Source: Lolium rigidum (lineage: Eukaryota; Streptophyta; Magnoliopsida; Poales; Poaceae). From it: a stretch of DNA of 64,000 bases. The position numbers and the translations under genes were made by a program. The stretch spans positions 117,333 through 181,332 of the forward strand of contig NW_025900964.1 in assembly GCF_022539505.1 (NCBI RefSeq), read 5' to 3'. How positions within the stretch are numbered: position 1 is the stretch's first letter; every line of letters starts with the position of its first letter. Under the pieces are notes generated by a model that ran no database searches, was not told the origin of the DNA, and saw only the letters and a list, made by a program, of their open reading frames with translations. Of the stretch, positions 1 through 10,253 are shown piece after piece.

Positions 1-974
1 TGGTTCCATTTTCGGACCTCTGGCTGGATCCCCTTTCCAATTAGTTCATTCTCCCATTTCTCCCACTTAGGTCTGCCAGCCTTGTAGCCTCCTCGCCCCA
101 TGGTATGGAAGTACATCTTATTAGCAGCATTTTTCTTGTTGGCGTCTGACCTTGTCTTTGCCCTCTCCGATGTCTTGTACTTCACAAATGCCTCCCAGTG
201 GTCTTTTATCTTCTCATAGGGGCCGTTGAAATCTGGAGTCTTCTTTTTCTTGACAAAGAAGTTGTCCAATTTCTTCTTATAGTCGTTGAACTGCATTGCC
301 ATCTTCTTAAGAGCCCACTTCTTGACTCTTCGTTGTATGCTATTCAGCTCGGGATCATCAGGGTCTGGCCTGTTGTTCTCACTATCAGAGTCAGCTGGCT
401 CCGGAAATATGAAATTTACCATGAGTTTCCTAAACATCAGATTTTTGGATCTCGTATCGACGTAAGTAACTCCTTCGTCCGCCTTTGCAGGTTTCTTCCA
501 TTCTTGAGTGGTGATCGGGATGGTGTCCCTAACAATAACTCCGCATTGACTTACAAACTTTTTTGCGTGATCCTTGGGAGAAATCGGTTCACCGTCTATA
601 GCGATTTCCGTGATGATGCACCTTTCATGCTCTTCCATCTTTCTGGCCGCGCCTCGTTTAGTTCTGCCAGTAGAGTGTGTTGATTGGGAGGTCTAAAAGA
701 AGAAACAACGTTAATATATGTATATGCACAAATCTGTAGGCTTGGTTAGTTAATATATATACACCTCGGCGCCGTGAGCTTCTCCCTCGCAGTCGTCACC
801 TTCTCCCTCACCGGAGCCGTCTCCACGGTGGTCTTGCTCATCTTCCTCATCGGAGCCGTCTCCTCGGGTTCGCTCGTCTCCCTCGCCGGATTGGTTTAGG
901 TAAATAGAGGTGATATCGTCATCTTCACGGATAATCTCCTCGACGAGGTATTCTTGTTCTAGGTCTCTTTCCAT
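1..974 (-). CDS. CACTA-1 second gene (Transposase_24 / Ptta-En/Spm type), partial, exon 1 and part of exon 2
   Basis: The minus-strand reading is join(974..765, 692..<1). Exon 1 gives 70 codons from MERDLEQEY, is very acidic and ends in GAE. The donor is GTGTAT and the acceptor ends CTTTTAG; the frame continues without shift into TSQSTHSTGRTK. Exon 2 stays open to the window edge. It contains the family core MEEHERCIITEIAIDGE, then FVSQCGVIVRDTIP, VTYVDTRSKNLMFRKLM, VKKWALKKMA and GGYKAGRPKWEKWENELI. Homologous products occur at 14368-16032 and 28058-31865. The family (PF03004 as I recall it) is the second protein of plant CACTA elements, probably the analogue of the DNA-binding TNPA class. 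No disabling change is visible here, unlike the two other copies. The C-terminal part is missing from the window. Confidence 0.82.
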
Positions 975-1270
975 AGTTTCTGCAAAGACTTATAAGTTAT
1001 TCTAATGCTATAAACACAACGAAGCTAGTTTCGCAAAGACTTACAAGTTTACAAAGACTTACAGGTAATTAAGAATAATGCTCAATACATGATCAAAATA
1101 TGAGTTATACATATATATAGGTACTAATTAAGGATAATGCTCAATACATATATAGTTCTTAACTAAGGATCGATAATATAGTGCTGAAAGCGAGATAGTG
1201 CGATTACATGCATACATAGATCGGGTTCATGTTTATTTAACCCTAATACATCAATCACTACTACAACCAC

Positions 1271-1702
1271 TCAACCGCACTGACCGGGTCCTATAACGCG
1301 CCGACCGGGTCCTGAGCCGCGCTGGGTGAACCCCCAAAGCCACGGAACAACAATGGGAGCATAGCTAACATGAGATCCCTGCATAACTGATCGTCCGGTC
1401 CTATACATGGTGTCTAACGCATACATGTAACGGCGAACGTGCTCGTCCTCCGCTGCAATGCGCTGAGCTACCTCCTCCGGCGGGGCCGGCTCCTCTCGAA
1501 ACGAACGTGGCCCATAAGACCTCCACCAGAGAATATCCGGGTCGACGACGGGACCCGGATTCCGCACGAAGGTGCGCGCCCCGGAAGATAACACCTCCCA
1601 GTGCCACCCCGGCGGAGCCGAGTCCCGAACTTCTCCCATCTGCTGCATCTCCTCTAAAATTGTCCTAGCTCCAGGACGCGGAGGGCGCGGCATCGTATGC
1701 AA
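1271..1702 (-). CDS. Small ORF of CACTA-1, unknown function
   Basis: 143 codons, read in the same direction as TNP2 and just upstream of the Transposase_24-type gene. The product is rich in Arg, Pro and Gly, with an APPGWHWEVLSSGARTF stretch, LWWRSYGPRSF, and an acidic/amphipathic segment around residues 75-100. I see no signal peptide, membrane segment or known domain. It could be an extra 5' exon of the downstream gene or a separate accessory ORF; there is no second copy in this window to decide. Base composition (GC-rich) contrasts sharply with the AT-rich repeat just upstream at 1740-2220. Confidence 0.4.
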   Translation of the reverse strand: MHTMPRPPRPGARTILEEMQQMGEVRDSAPPGWHWEVLSSGARTFVRNPGPVVDPDILWWRSYGPRSFREEPAPPEEVAQRIAAEDEHVRRYMYALDTMYRTGRSVMQGSHVSYAPIVVPWLWGFTQRGSGPGRRVIGPGQCG

Positions 1703-1739
1703 ACTAACAAATATAATATTGAATTTGAATAAACTACTT

Positions 1740-2225
1740 ATGAGTATGAATCAAAGTAATTAAATATTTTCTAACACATACTAATAAAGTACTTACATAT
1801 TCCATCTAAAATTTTCTAACACATCTAAATAAAGTACTTACATATTCCATCTAACACATACTAATCAAAGTACTTACATATTCCATCTAATTTTTTTCTA
1901 ACACATCTAAATACTAGAATTTCCAAATTTTCCTAACTTTTTTCTAACACATACTATTTAAAATCTAACACATACTAAAATTTCCTAACACATCTAACAC
2001 ACTAAAATTTCCAAATTTTCCTAACTTTTTTCTAACACACTAAATTTTTTCTAACTAAAATTTCTAAATAAATTTCCTAACTAAAATTTCTAACTAAAAT
2101 TTCCTAACTAAAATTTTCTAACTAAAATTTCCTAACTAAATTTTTTCTAACTAAAATTTCCTAACTAAAATTTCTAACTAAAATTTCCTAACTAAAATTT
2201 GTAACTAAAAACTAACTAAAACAAA
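1740..2225. repeat. AT-rich degenerate tandem repeat (CTAACTAAAATTTC-like)
   Basis: Roughly 480 bases dominated by short units such as CTAACTAAAATTTC and TCTAACACATCTAAATA, with gradual divergence from one side to the other. It lies inside CACTA-1. No ORF of interest is present. The matching part of CACTA-2 (about 27170-27420) is also AT-rich with AACTAAAATTTTGAC units, so this is a shared architectural element of the family. Confidence 0.75.
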
Positions 2226-2229
2226 AAAA

Positions 2230-2545
2230 AGGAGGCAGGGGGCGGCGGGCGGCGCGCCTCACTCGAGAGCGGCGGCGGCGGACGGCGCGGAGGATGAAGA
2301 GGAGCAGCGCGGCACGGGCGGGCGGGCGGCAGCGCGCGGGCGATGGCGCGGAGGAGGAAGAGCAGCAGGGCGCGGCGGCGGAGAGGAAGAGGCGCGGGCG
2401 CGCGGCGGGCGGGCGGCGGCGCGTGGGCGACGGCGAGGCGGCAGCGAGGCGGGCGGCGACGCGCGGGCGGCGAGCGGCGCGGACGGCGAGGCGGCGGCGC
2501 GGACGGCGGCGGCGCGCGCGGGCGGCGGGCGGCGGCGGCGGGCGT
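2230..2545. repeat. GCG/GGC-rich low-complexity tract inside CACTA-1
   Basis: About 315 bases made almost only of GGC, GCG and GAG words. Long open frames appear on both strands because stop codons are depleted, but their products are Arg/Ala/Gly low complexity and I do not treat them as genes. The equivalent place in CACTA-2 (26761-27170) is also GC-rich. It may be a GC-rich leader of the leftward transcription unit, though nothing in the sequence proves transcription. Confidence 0.6.
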
Positions 2546-2645
2546 GCGAAATTTGGCAGCTTGCCGGCGTCCAAAACGCTCCTCGCGCGAATGGGGAAGA
2601 AGGGTGGGCGCGCCGGTAGTTGACGACGTGGAGAACGGGTAGACC

Positions 2646-2682
2646 CTTTTGCACCGGTTCCAGCCACGAACCGGTGCAAAAG
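2646..2682. promoter_or_regulatory. Internal copy of the subterminal inverted motif in CACTA-1
   Basis: Perfect 15-bp inverted repeat, CTTTTGCACCGGTTC (2646-2660) and its complement (2668-2682), separated by 7 bases. The same motif fills the right subterminal region at 8193-8465. Here it sits deep inside the element, between the leftward gene set (1702 to 1) and the rightward small ORF with a TATAAATA box at 3031-3038. In En/Spm elements such motifs bind the element's TNPA protein; a role in controlling a divergent promoter is inferred. Confidence 0.6.
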
Positions 2683-2744
2683 GTCCGAGCTCGGCTGAAA
2701 TTTTTGCTAGTTTCTTCCCGCCTTTTTATCTGTTTCGCGCGGGA

Positions 2745-3020
2745 TCGAGTTCCCGCCACGACGCTGCGCGGGTTTCCGCCACGACGCGCGCGGGATATGT
2801 TCTGCCACGACGCCGCGCGGACATTTTCCCGCCACGACGCTGCGCGGGTTTCCGCCACGACGCCGCGCGGGATATGTTCCCGCCACGATGCCGCGCTGGA
2901 CATTTTCCCGCCACGACGCTGCGCGGGTTTCCGCTAGGACGCCGCGCGGGATATGTTCCCGCCACGACGCCGCGCTGGACATTTTCCCGCCACGACGCGC
3001 AGCGCGGAGATTTCCCGCCT
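2745..3020. repeat. Tandem repeats of CCGCCACGACGC-type units
   Basis: Repeated blocks built from CCGCCACGACGCTGCGCGGG, ATATGTTCCCGCCACGACG and GGACATTTTCCCGCCACGA, with a period of roughly 60-70 bases and about four imperfect copies. They lie directly upstream of the TATAAATA box at 3031-3038 that fits the rightward small ORF, so they may act as promoter-proximal repeats. Long ORFs across them are by-products of the repetition. Confidence 0.7.
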
Positions 3021-3092
3021 AAACGCCCTCTATAAATAGTACACCCCCGTGTCTCCCATTTCACTCATCACTGAACCCTAGCCCATTGCACA

Positions 3093-3422
3093 ATGCCTCC
3101 AAAGCCGCACCCGCCGCCGGTGGAGGTGGACCCGCAGCTCGCGGAGATAGAGGAGTGGGAGGAGCTGCAGCAGCAGCTGCGGTAGGAGGCGGCAGCCAGG
3201 AGGGTAGCAGCGGATGAGGTGGACCCGCAGCTCGCAGAGATAGAGGAGTGGGAGGAGGCGGCTACCATAGAAGCGTTTGAGAGGCAGAGTCTCCAGGAGC
3301 TGCATAAGCGGCCGCGTGTGGCGGATCTGGATAGTGAGGAGATGCATAACCGTCGTCGTGAGGAGGAGCTGTGGCAGGAGGCGGCAGCCAGGAGGGCAGC
3401 AGTGGATGCGCGGAAGAACTAG
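3093..3422 (+). pseudogene. Small Glu/Arg-rich coiled-coil ORF of CACTA-1, convergent to TNP2, one internal stop
   Basis: Begins MPPKPHPPPVEVDPQLAEIE about 55 bases after a TATAAATA box (3031-3038). A TAG near 3183 interrupts it after about 30 codons; the same frame then reopens and ends at 3422. The product has an internal duplication: VDPQLAEIEEWEE occurs twice and EEAAARR-like helices recur, which predicts a charged coiled coil. It points toward the 3' end of TNP2. A differently sequenced ORF occupies the same convergent position in CACTA-2 (25618-25052). No known domain is recognised. The single stop may be a recent lesion or a sequencing difference. Confidence 0.5.
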
Positions 3423-3550
3423 TAGAAGTTGTTATTTTAGTTTAAATTTAGTTAATGTTAAATTTCAATAAAGCCGTGTTGTCGTTGTTTTAGTTTAAGT
3501 TTAGTTAACGTATCTTGTTTAATTTCAATAAAGTCGTTGTCTTTATTTTA

Positions 3551-3896
3551 TATACCCCTCGTATCCCGGTTCCTGGCTTGAACCGGTGCTAAAGATGGTG
3601 GATTAGATTATATACCCCTTTTATCCTGGTTCCTGGCTTGAATCGGTGTTGCAGATGGTGGATTAGATTATATACCCCTTTTATCCCGGTTCCTGGCTTG
3701 AACCGGTGCTAAAGATGGTGGATTAGATTATATACCCCTTTTATCCCGGTTCCTGGCTTGAATCGGTGATGCAGATGGTGGATTAGATTATATACCCCTT
3801 TTATCCCGGTTCCTGGCTTGAACCGGTGCTAAAGATGGTGGATTAGTTTATATACATTTTATCCCGGTTCCTGGCTGGAACCGGTGCTAAAGATGG
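3551..3896. repeat. 60-bp tandem array with embedded ACCGGTGCTAAAG motif
   Basis: Six near-identical units with a 60-base period, starting near 3551, 3611, 3671, 3731, 3791 and 3851. Each contains TATACCCCTTTTATCCCGG, TTCCTGGCTTG and AACCGGTGCTAAAGATGG. The AACCGGTGC core is the subterminal motif of this CACTA family, so the array looks like an internal amplification of a terminal motif. The last unit is shortened. Confidence 0.85.
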
Positions 3897-4037
3897 GGGG
3901 CTAAATCTGGGGGAGGCCTTATCTGGTGTTTGCCTTATCTAGTGTGGCCTCATCTGGGGGGATTACCTGGAGGCACATTGCTATATATAGCCCCCTCCGG
4001 GGAGAGTAGAGAGAGCAGCCTGAGAGGCAACGACCAA

Positions 4038-4365
4038 GAAGGAAAGAGCCTCTCCGGCGAAGTTTCTCGAAGATGTCTTAGATGGCTGGCCGTCTTAGAC
4101 ATCTTCGGAAGCTTCGCCCGAGTAACTCTTCCTGCAAGTCCCGCTCGGAAGCTTCTAGTATATACACCCAACAACCAGTAGCTTAGGGTAAAGAGGGCTT
4201 CCGGCCGGGAGCTTAATTCTCGAAGGAAAGAGCCTCTCCGGCGAAGCTTCTCGAAGATGTCTTAGATGGCCGGCCGTCTTAGACATCTTCGGAAGCTTTG
4301 CCCGAGTAACTCTTCCCGCAAGTCCCGCTCGGAAGCTGCTAGTATACACCCAACAACCAGTAGCT
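4038..4365. repeat. Direct duplication of a ~150-bp block, each copy holding a hairpin
   Basis: Block 1 (about 4038-4185) and block 2 (about 4222-4365) are near-identical from GAAGGAAAGAGCCTCTCCGG to CAACAACCAGTAGCT. Each contains CGAAGATGTCTTAGATGGC followed by an almost complementary arm ending ACATCTTCGG, an inverted repeat of about 20 bp with two mismatches. They lie just beyond the stop codon of the TNP2 gene (minus strand), so they may be part of its 3' untranslated region or a terminator-like RNA structure. Confidence 0.75.
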
Positions 4366-4507
4366 GAGGATAATTTCCAAACATGTGTATCTAGAAAAAT
4401 AATAAACTTGGATAATTGCATTTAGTTCAAACGACCAATGTTACTGATACATATCACAACAAACGCTTCACAATATGAGCTCAAGGTACAGGATAATAAT
4501 TAATACA

Positions 4508-7500
4508 TTATGATCGCTTCGACCGTAACCATGGAGTATCTTCAGCATTTAACGCGATGGTTGGATCAATGTTCACCTGTGAAGGGCGGAATTTCAGCAA
4601 ACTTATTATAATCTTCGACATGTCTGTCTTGTCCTCGAATCCCACGATGGTTCTTTTCCCTGAAAGAACTATGTGACGCTTTGGCTCATCGGATGAGCTC
4701 GTTTCCTTATGTTTTCTTTTCTTCGGTCTAGAGGACATGTCCTTCACATAGAAAACCTGAGCCACATCATTGGCTAGGACGAATGGTTCGTCTCTGTAAC
4801 CAAGATTGTTGAGATCCACTGTTGTTATTCCGTACAGTTGGTCTATCTTTACTCCTTTTCCATCCAGCTTGAACCATTTGCACCGAAATAAAGGGACCTT
4901 AAAAGAAGGTCCATAGTCAAGTTCCCATATCTCCTCTATGTAACCATAATATGTGTCCTTTTTCCCACTGCTAGTGTTTGTTGCATCAATGCGGACACCA
5001 CTGTTTTGGTTGGTGCTCTTTTTATCTTGGGCGAACGTGTAGAAGGTATTTCCATTTATCTCGTACCCTTGGAAAGTCACTATAGTCGAAGATGGTGACC
5101 CGGCCAACATGTACAACTGATCTACAATATCGTTGTTATTAATGAGATGTTCTCGGAGCCAACCGCCGAATGTATGCATATGTTTATGCGTAATCCAGTC
5201 TTCAGACTGCCCCGGATGTTCGGAGCGTACAATATTCTTGTGATCAGTGATATACGGGGCCACCAAGGTGGAACTTTGTAGAACTGTATAGTGTGCTTGA
5301 GTGAAAGAAATGCCGTCCCTACATATCATTGATTTCCTTCCTAGCGTGCCTTTTCCACTTAGTCGCCCCTTATGTCGCGATTCAGGAACACCAATCGACT
5401 TAAGGTCAGGAATAAAGTCAACACAGAACTCGATGACCTCCTCTGTTCCATAGCCCTTGGAGATGCTTCCTTCTGGCCTAGCACGGTTATGAACATATTT
5501 CTTTAAGACCCCCATGAACCTCTCGAAGGGGAACATATTGTGTAGAAAGACGGGACCGAGGATGGCAATCTCTTCGACAAGGTGAACCGGGAGATGTGTC
5601 ATAATATTAAAGAAAGATGGTGGAAACACCAACTCAAAGCTAACAAGACATTGCACCACATCCTTATGTAACCTTGGAAGACTAGCTGGATCGATTACCT
5701 TCTGAGATATCGCATTAAGGAATGCACATAGCTTCACAATGGGTATTCGAACATTTTCCGGCGGAAGCCCCCTCAGTGCAACCGGAAGCAACTGCGTCAT
5801 AATAATGTGGCAGTCATGCGACTTCAGGTTTTGGAATTTTTCTCCGCCATATTTATAATTCCCTTTATATTTGATGAGAATCCAGACGGCACCTTGATAA
5901 TGTAAAGGACTTCAAAAAAGATATCCTTCTCTGCTTTGGTAAGAGCGTAGCTGGCAGGACTTAAGCAACTCCCTGTATCCTTGTAATTCTGTTCTTGCTT
6001 GTATTTTGGGACTTTCATACGATACTGGTCCTCCCGTGCTTCTGGTGTATCTTTTGTCTTCCCATACACGCCTAAGAAGCCTAGCAGGTTCACGCAAAGA
6101 TTCTTCGTCACGTGCATCACGTCGATTGAAGAGTGGACCTCTAGGACTTTCCAATAGGGTAGATCCCAAAATATAGATTTTTTCTTCCACATGGGTGCGT
6201 GTCCGGTAACGACGTCATTCGGAACAGATTGACCGCCAGGACCCTTTCCAAAGATTACTTTTATGTCCTTGACCATATCAAGTAAAGCATCACCGGTACG
6301 GAGTTCAGGGTTCAGCCGGCGATCTGCCTCACCTCCGAAATGATTGCCTTTCTTTCTGACGGGGTGCCTCTTTGGAAGAAATCGACGATGCCCCAGGTAC
6401 ACAACCTTCTTACATTTATGCAAATAGGCACCTTCGGTCTCATCTAAACAGTGCGTTCATGCATTGTATCCCTTGTTTGTCTGTCCTGAAAGGTTACTAA
6501 GAGCAGGCCAATCATTGATGGTCACGACAAGCAACGCTCGTAGGTTAAATGACTCCTGTTTGTACTCATCCCATGCATGTACACCTGGTTTGCTCCACAA
6601 CTGTAAGAGTTCTTCAAATAATGGTTGTAGGTACACATCAATGTCGTTGCCGGGTTGCTTTGGGCCTTGGATGAGCACTGGCATCATAATGAACTTCCGC
6701 TTCATGCACAACCAAGGCGGAAGGTTATAGATACATAGAGTTACAGGCCAAGTGCTATGACTGCAGCTCTGCTCCCCAAAAGGATTCATTCCATCTGTAC
6801 TTAGGCCAAACCTTAAGTTCCTCGCGTCATCTGCAAAATCCGGGAGCTCTCTATCGATTGTCCTCCACTGCGACCCATCAGCGGGGTGTCTCAGCTTCTC
6901 GTCTTTCTTACGGTCTTCTTTGTGCCATCGCAACAACCTGGCATGCTCTTTATTTACGAACAGACGTTTCAACCGTGGTATTATAGGAGCATACCACATA
7001 ACCTTGGCAGGAACCCTCTTCCTAGGGGGCTCGCCCTTAACATCACCAGGGTCATCTCGCCTGATCTTATACCGAAGTGTAGTGCATACCGGACATTTTT
7101 CCAAATTTTCATACTCAACGCGGTAGAGGATGCAGTCATTAATGCATGCATGTATCTTCAGCACCTCTAATCCTAGAGGGCAGAGAACCTTCTTTGCTTC
7201 GTACGTACTGTCAGGCAATTCGTTATTCTTTGGAAACCTCCTCTTCATTATTTTCGGTAACTTCTCAAATGGCTTGTCACATATACCAGCCTCCGCCTTC
7301 CATTGCAGCAACTCCAGGGTGGCACCGAGCTTTGTGTTGCCATCTTCGCAATTTGGGTATAACTTCTTTTTGTGATCATCTAACATGCCCTTTAACTTTC
7401 GCTTCTCGTTTTCTGTTTCTGCATCTCTGTGTGCATCAGCGATGGCCCGACGAAGATCATCATCAACGGGCTCATCTGATGCCTCTTCATCTTGATCACC

Positions 7501-7851
7501 TCCTCCTGCATCTGCATCTTCATCTTCATCTTCATCATGCCCTGTTGCAGTATCACCGTAGTTAGGGTACATATCATCATCCTCTTCTTCTTCTTCGTCG
7601 TCTTCCATCATAACCCCTCTTTCTGCATGCTTGGTCCAACAATTATAGCTGGGCATGAAACCTTTCCAAAGCAGGTGGGAGTGAATGATTTGCCATTCAG
7701 GGTATTGCTTCAAGTTATGGCAATCAACACATGGACAACACATAAAACAATCCGCCTGTGGGTTTTCCTGAGCCACACTGATAAATTCTTCCAGGCCCGA
7801 TCTGAACTCGGGTAGACGTCGGTCAACGTACATCCATTGCCGCCGGTTCAT
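4508..7851 (-). pseudogene. CACTA-1 TNP2-type transposase, near-intact with two lesions
   Basis: The catalytic-type protein of plant CACTA elements. Open part 1 (7851-6457) starts MNRRQWMYVDRRLPEF. It holds a Cys-rich N-terminal domain (CCPCVDCHNL, around residues 37-48), an acidic spacer (about 80-125) and the start of the Transposase_21 region (RFGLSTDGMNPFGEQ). It stops at a TGA where the plus-strand relative at 22849 has TGC (Cys of GYNACTH). Part 2 (6456-5824) continues from CLDETEG through WKVLEVHSSIDVMHVTKN to AEKNSKT; there one missing base shifts the frame. Part 3 (5800-4508) carries the DUF4218-like segment (SFFNIMTHLPVHLVEEI, FERFMGVLKKYV) and the DUF4216-like segment (YYGYIEEIWELDYG). 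Only these two changes separate it from a full-length protein of about 1,100 residues, indicating recent inactivation. Confidence 0.88.
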
Positions 7852-8192
7852 CTACATCAAATAATTAATTAAGTTTATCAATAAACTATTACAAAACATC
7901 ATAATATTTATAAATAGTGGAAATTAGCACTGTACAAATGAAAGGGTAAAGTTGTTGCTTAACCTTGATCGAGGAGGAAAGAAAGAGGAGAAAGCTTAAG
8001 TGTCGCTCCGGCACCTCATCTCATTTTTGTTGTGTGTAAAATCAAGCGGCATCACTCTCTCAGACATTTCATCGAGCACCTTATATGCATGCCAAAGAGA
8101 AGCAAGTTAGCACTCAACACACACACCTTCTCCTAGCAAAAATGAAGTGAGTGGGCTGGTTGGCTGGGTAGCTGAGCTGAAATAGGGCTGGG

Positions 8193-8465
8193 GACCTTTA
8201 GCACCGGTTCGTGTTACGAACCGGTGCAAATGAGCTATCTATTGCACCGGTTCGTAACACGAACCGGTGCTACAGGTTCCTCGGCTGACTGCGTGCCTGG
8301 CGACGAACCTTTTGCACCGGTTTGTGTTACGAACCGGTGCAAAGATAGCTCTTTGCACCGGTTCGTAACACAAACCGGTGCAAAAGGTCCCTCGGCCGGC
8401 TGCGCCCCACGAACCGGTGCTAATGACCCCTTTTAGCACCGGTTCGTGCCAAATCCGGTGCAAAA
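8193..8465. repeat. Right subterminal inverted-motif array of CACTA-1
   Basis: Several copies of TTGCACCGGTTCGTAACAC and its complement face each other in short hairpins. They have AACCGGTGCAAA as the common core, with variants such as TTTAGCACCGGTTCGTG. This is the subterminal region expected to bind the element's second protein during transposition. The array stops about 45 bases before the inferred terminus at 8510. Confidence 0.85.
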
Positions 8466-8510
8466 GCCATCTGAGACAAAAAAAAACCAAAGCCCTTGTT
8501 TCTACTAGCG

Positions 8511-9261
8511 TAGGATCGACAAGTTAATTGACGGAAGTGAGGACACTACGTAAACAGCTAACCAATGCGACGCATGCAATGTGCAATGGTGGTGCACCCC
8601 AAGGCATACTCTACTCTGAGTGTACTGTACGTCTGTACTTGGCGAAACAAAGGTTGAGCTGCGAGACCTAGCTAGCTTGGTGGGAAGTATAGCCATTTCA
8701 CTTGCGAAAGTTGGCGACAAGGCGAGAGGGTTCGATCGGCCGGCTCCGGCTGGCAGAGAGGAAAAGGCAGCCGTTCCGTGTCGCCGTCCTGCCTTGTCCA
8801 ACTTGGCCGGTACGTGGGCGCGTTTATTTTCCTCTCCCCTCCGGCGTCGCCGAACGTACCGGCCCGACTCTTGCTTCTTCGAGGCGTTCGGTTCGCGCGC
8901 GGCCGGGTTTGGCCTGACGGGTGGCGGACTAGCAGGTTCCTGCGAATCGCGATTCAGTGTACCATATCGGTTTTCGGTGAAAGAAAGGATATAACAAGTG
9001 CGACAAATATATATAGCAGCAGATCAGCCGTGCGCCATTCTTTTTTCTTGTCCGGGATCCATCTGCGGCTAACTGATTGTTCCGAATCCGGCAGGTATAA
9101 ACCATGGTATCTCGATGGTTGTTTCCTTTCCTTTCCTTTCCTTCAGGATCACTTGTAGTTGTCGTACGAAAATAAAAGATTACAACATTAATTACTACTC
9201 CCTCAGATCCATTTCTACCAGTCCGTCCCGTCATTTCTACTATCCGATAACAGCATGGAAA
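8511..9261. other. No gene recognised between CACTA-1 and the paralogous flank block
   Basis: Unique-looking, moderately GC-rich sequence. Open frames of up to 126 codons occur on both strands, but none shows a known domain, codon bias or paralogue in this window. A 'TACTCCCTC' word near 9189 resembles one end of a Stowaway-type MITE, but I cannot find the partner end. Confidence 0.6.
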
Positions 9262-9690
9262 CATCGGCACCTCCAATTAGACCAGCCCAAATGGTCTTTT
9301 TTTAAACAAAATAGAAATTCCAACTCATTGACCTAAGTGATTCTTTGACAGTTTTTTGTTGAGAATTAAATGATTAAAAATGTAAATCCATTGGCCTTAG
9401 TATCAGCTGTGTACCGGCGCAGAACCGCCAACTTGGCTCATACCTTCGAAATCAAAGGCTTTGTTCCGGATGCGGTCATGGATGCGGCAACGCTGGACAT
9501 CATTGTTGGTGAGCCCGTGTTACGATCGATTGGGGATGATATCAGGCTTGCATCCACCTCCGAGCATCATTGTGGGTGAGCCCGTTGTACGATGGATCGG
9601 CGATGATCTCAGACTTGTAGTCCACTTCTAAGTACTACATTGTCCAAATGGTACTAAATTAAGCTAGTGAAACCCTAAAATGATACACTA
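9262..9690. repeat. Paralogous flank block, copy 1 (JAZ cluster duplication unit)
   Basis: From ACCTCCAATTAGACCAGCCC to AATTAAGCTAGTGAAACCCT this block is clearly similar to 13045-13195 plus 13950-14150. In copy 1 it is continuous except for small indels, and it contains a short internal tandem duplication (two GTGAGCCCG-type segments). Its position upstream of JAZ copy 1, matched by the same block upstream of JAZ copy 2, shows the duplicated unit was larger than the gene. No protein is predicted from it. Confidence 0.8.
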
Positions 9691-10253
9691 CATCCAAAGA
9701 AAAAACATCAGTGAAGAACACTCACATCGCCAAGCCCGGACTAGCTGGACGTCTCATCGTCGTTCCATCTCGGCAATTTTCGAAGGATGCGGCGGAGTGG
9801 AGTTTCCCGAGCCGCATGAGATGGCGGCAGACCGAAACGAGGGCTTGAGCGGCAACGGCGATCCATAGACGGTACATGGAACTTCCGCTACATCGGATCG
9901 AGGTGGGGTGGTGGTGATTTTGCTGGCAAAGAGGCGGGCGAGAGGGTGAAGAAAGGCGAGGGAGGCGTCTGGTCACTAGCGAGTAGGGCCCACCTATCAT
10001 TGTTCGACTTGGCATGCATGCATGCGCTTCTAGACCAGCTCCTATGGTTTGTGGCTGGTTCGGGGTTGCTAGATAGAGTATTGGGGGCGACCCATAGCCC
10101 GACAATGTTTTGAGGTGGCCATAGAAGCCCGTCTCCAAGTGGGTGCCCAAAGACCATTCGAGGGTGCATTCTGGGGGATACTCCAAGTGTCGTGCCTTCA
10201 GTTGAATTATGGACAAAACCACGACGGTTATTACAAATGGAGAGAGTACTATA
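9691..10253. other. No gene recognised; spacer between flank block and MITEs
   Basis: About 560 bases with two overlapping minus-strand frames (up to 204 codons) whose products are Ser/Pro-rich and do not resemble any family I know. I see no promoter, splice or paralogy support. Leave as intergenic. Confidence 0.5.

Larger units (their letters stand above)
1..8510 (-). mobile_element. CACTA-1: CACTA (En/Spm) transposon, minus orientation, cut by the window start
   Basis: The right boundary is placed at 8510, where the reverse strand reads CGCTAGTAGAAACAAGGGC, a Triticeae CACTA-type terminus with the second base changed (CACTA to CGCTA). Inside it lie inverted copies of the TTGCACCGGTTCG motif (8193-8465). 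On the minus strand follow a TNP2-type transposase (7851-4508), a small ORF (1702-1271) and a Transposase_24-type gene (974 to beyond the window). One plus-strand small ORF (3093-3422) converges on TNP2. The left terminus lies outside the window, so the target duplication cannot be checked; the three bases after the right end are TAG. Confidence 0.88.

Noticed and set aside
198..683. 161-codon plus-strand ORF (MVFYLLIGAVEIWSLLFLD)
   Set aside because: Antisense shadow of the open exon of the CACTA-1 second gene; a similar shadow exists opposite the CACTA-3 copy (14683-14892).
2212..2937. Several long overlapping ORFs on both strands
   Set aside because: Caused by GC-rich low complexity and tandem repeats; products are Arg/Ala/Gly or repeat-derived.
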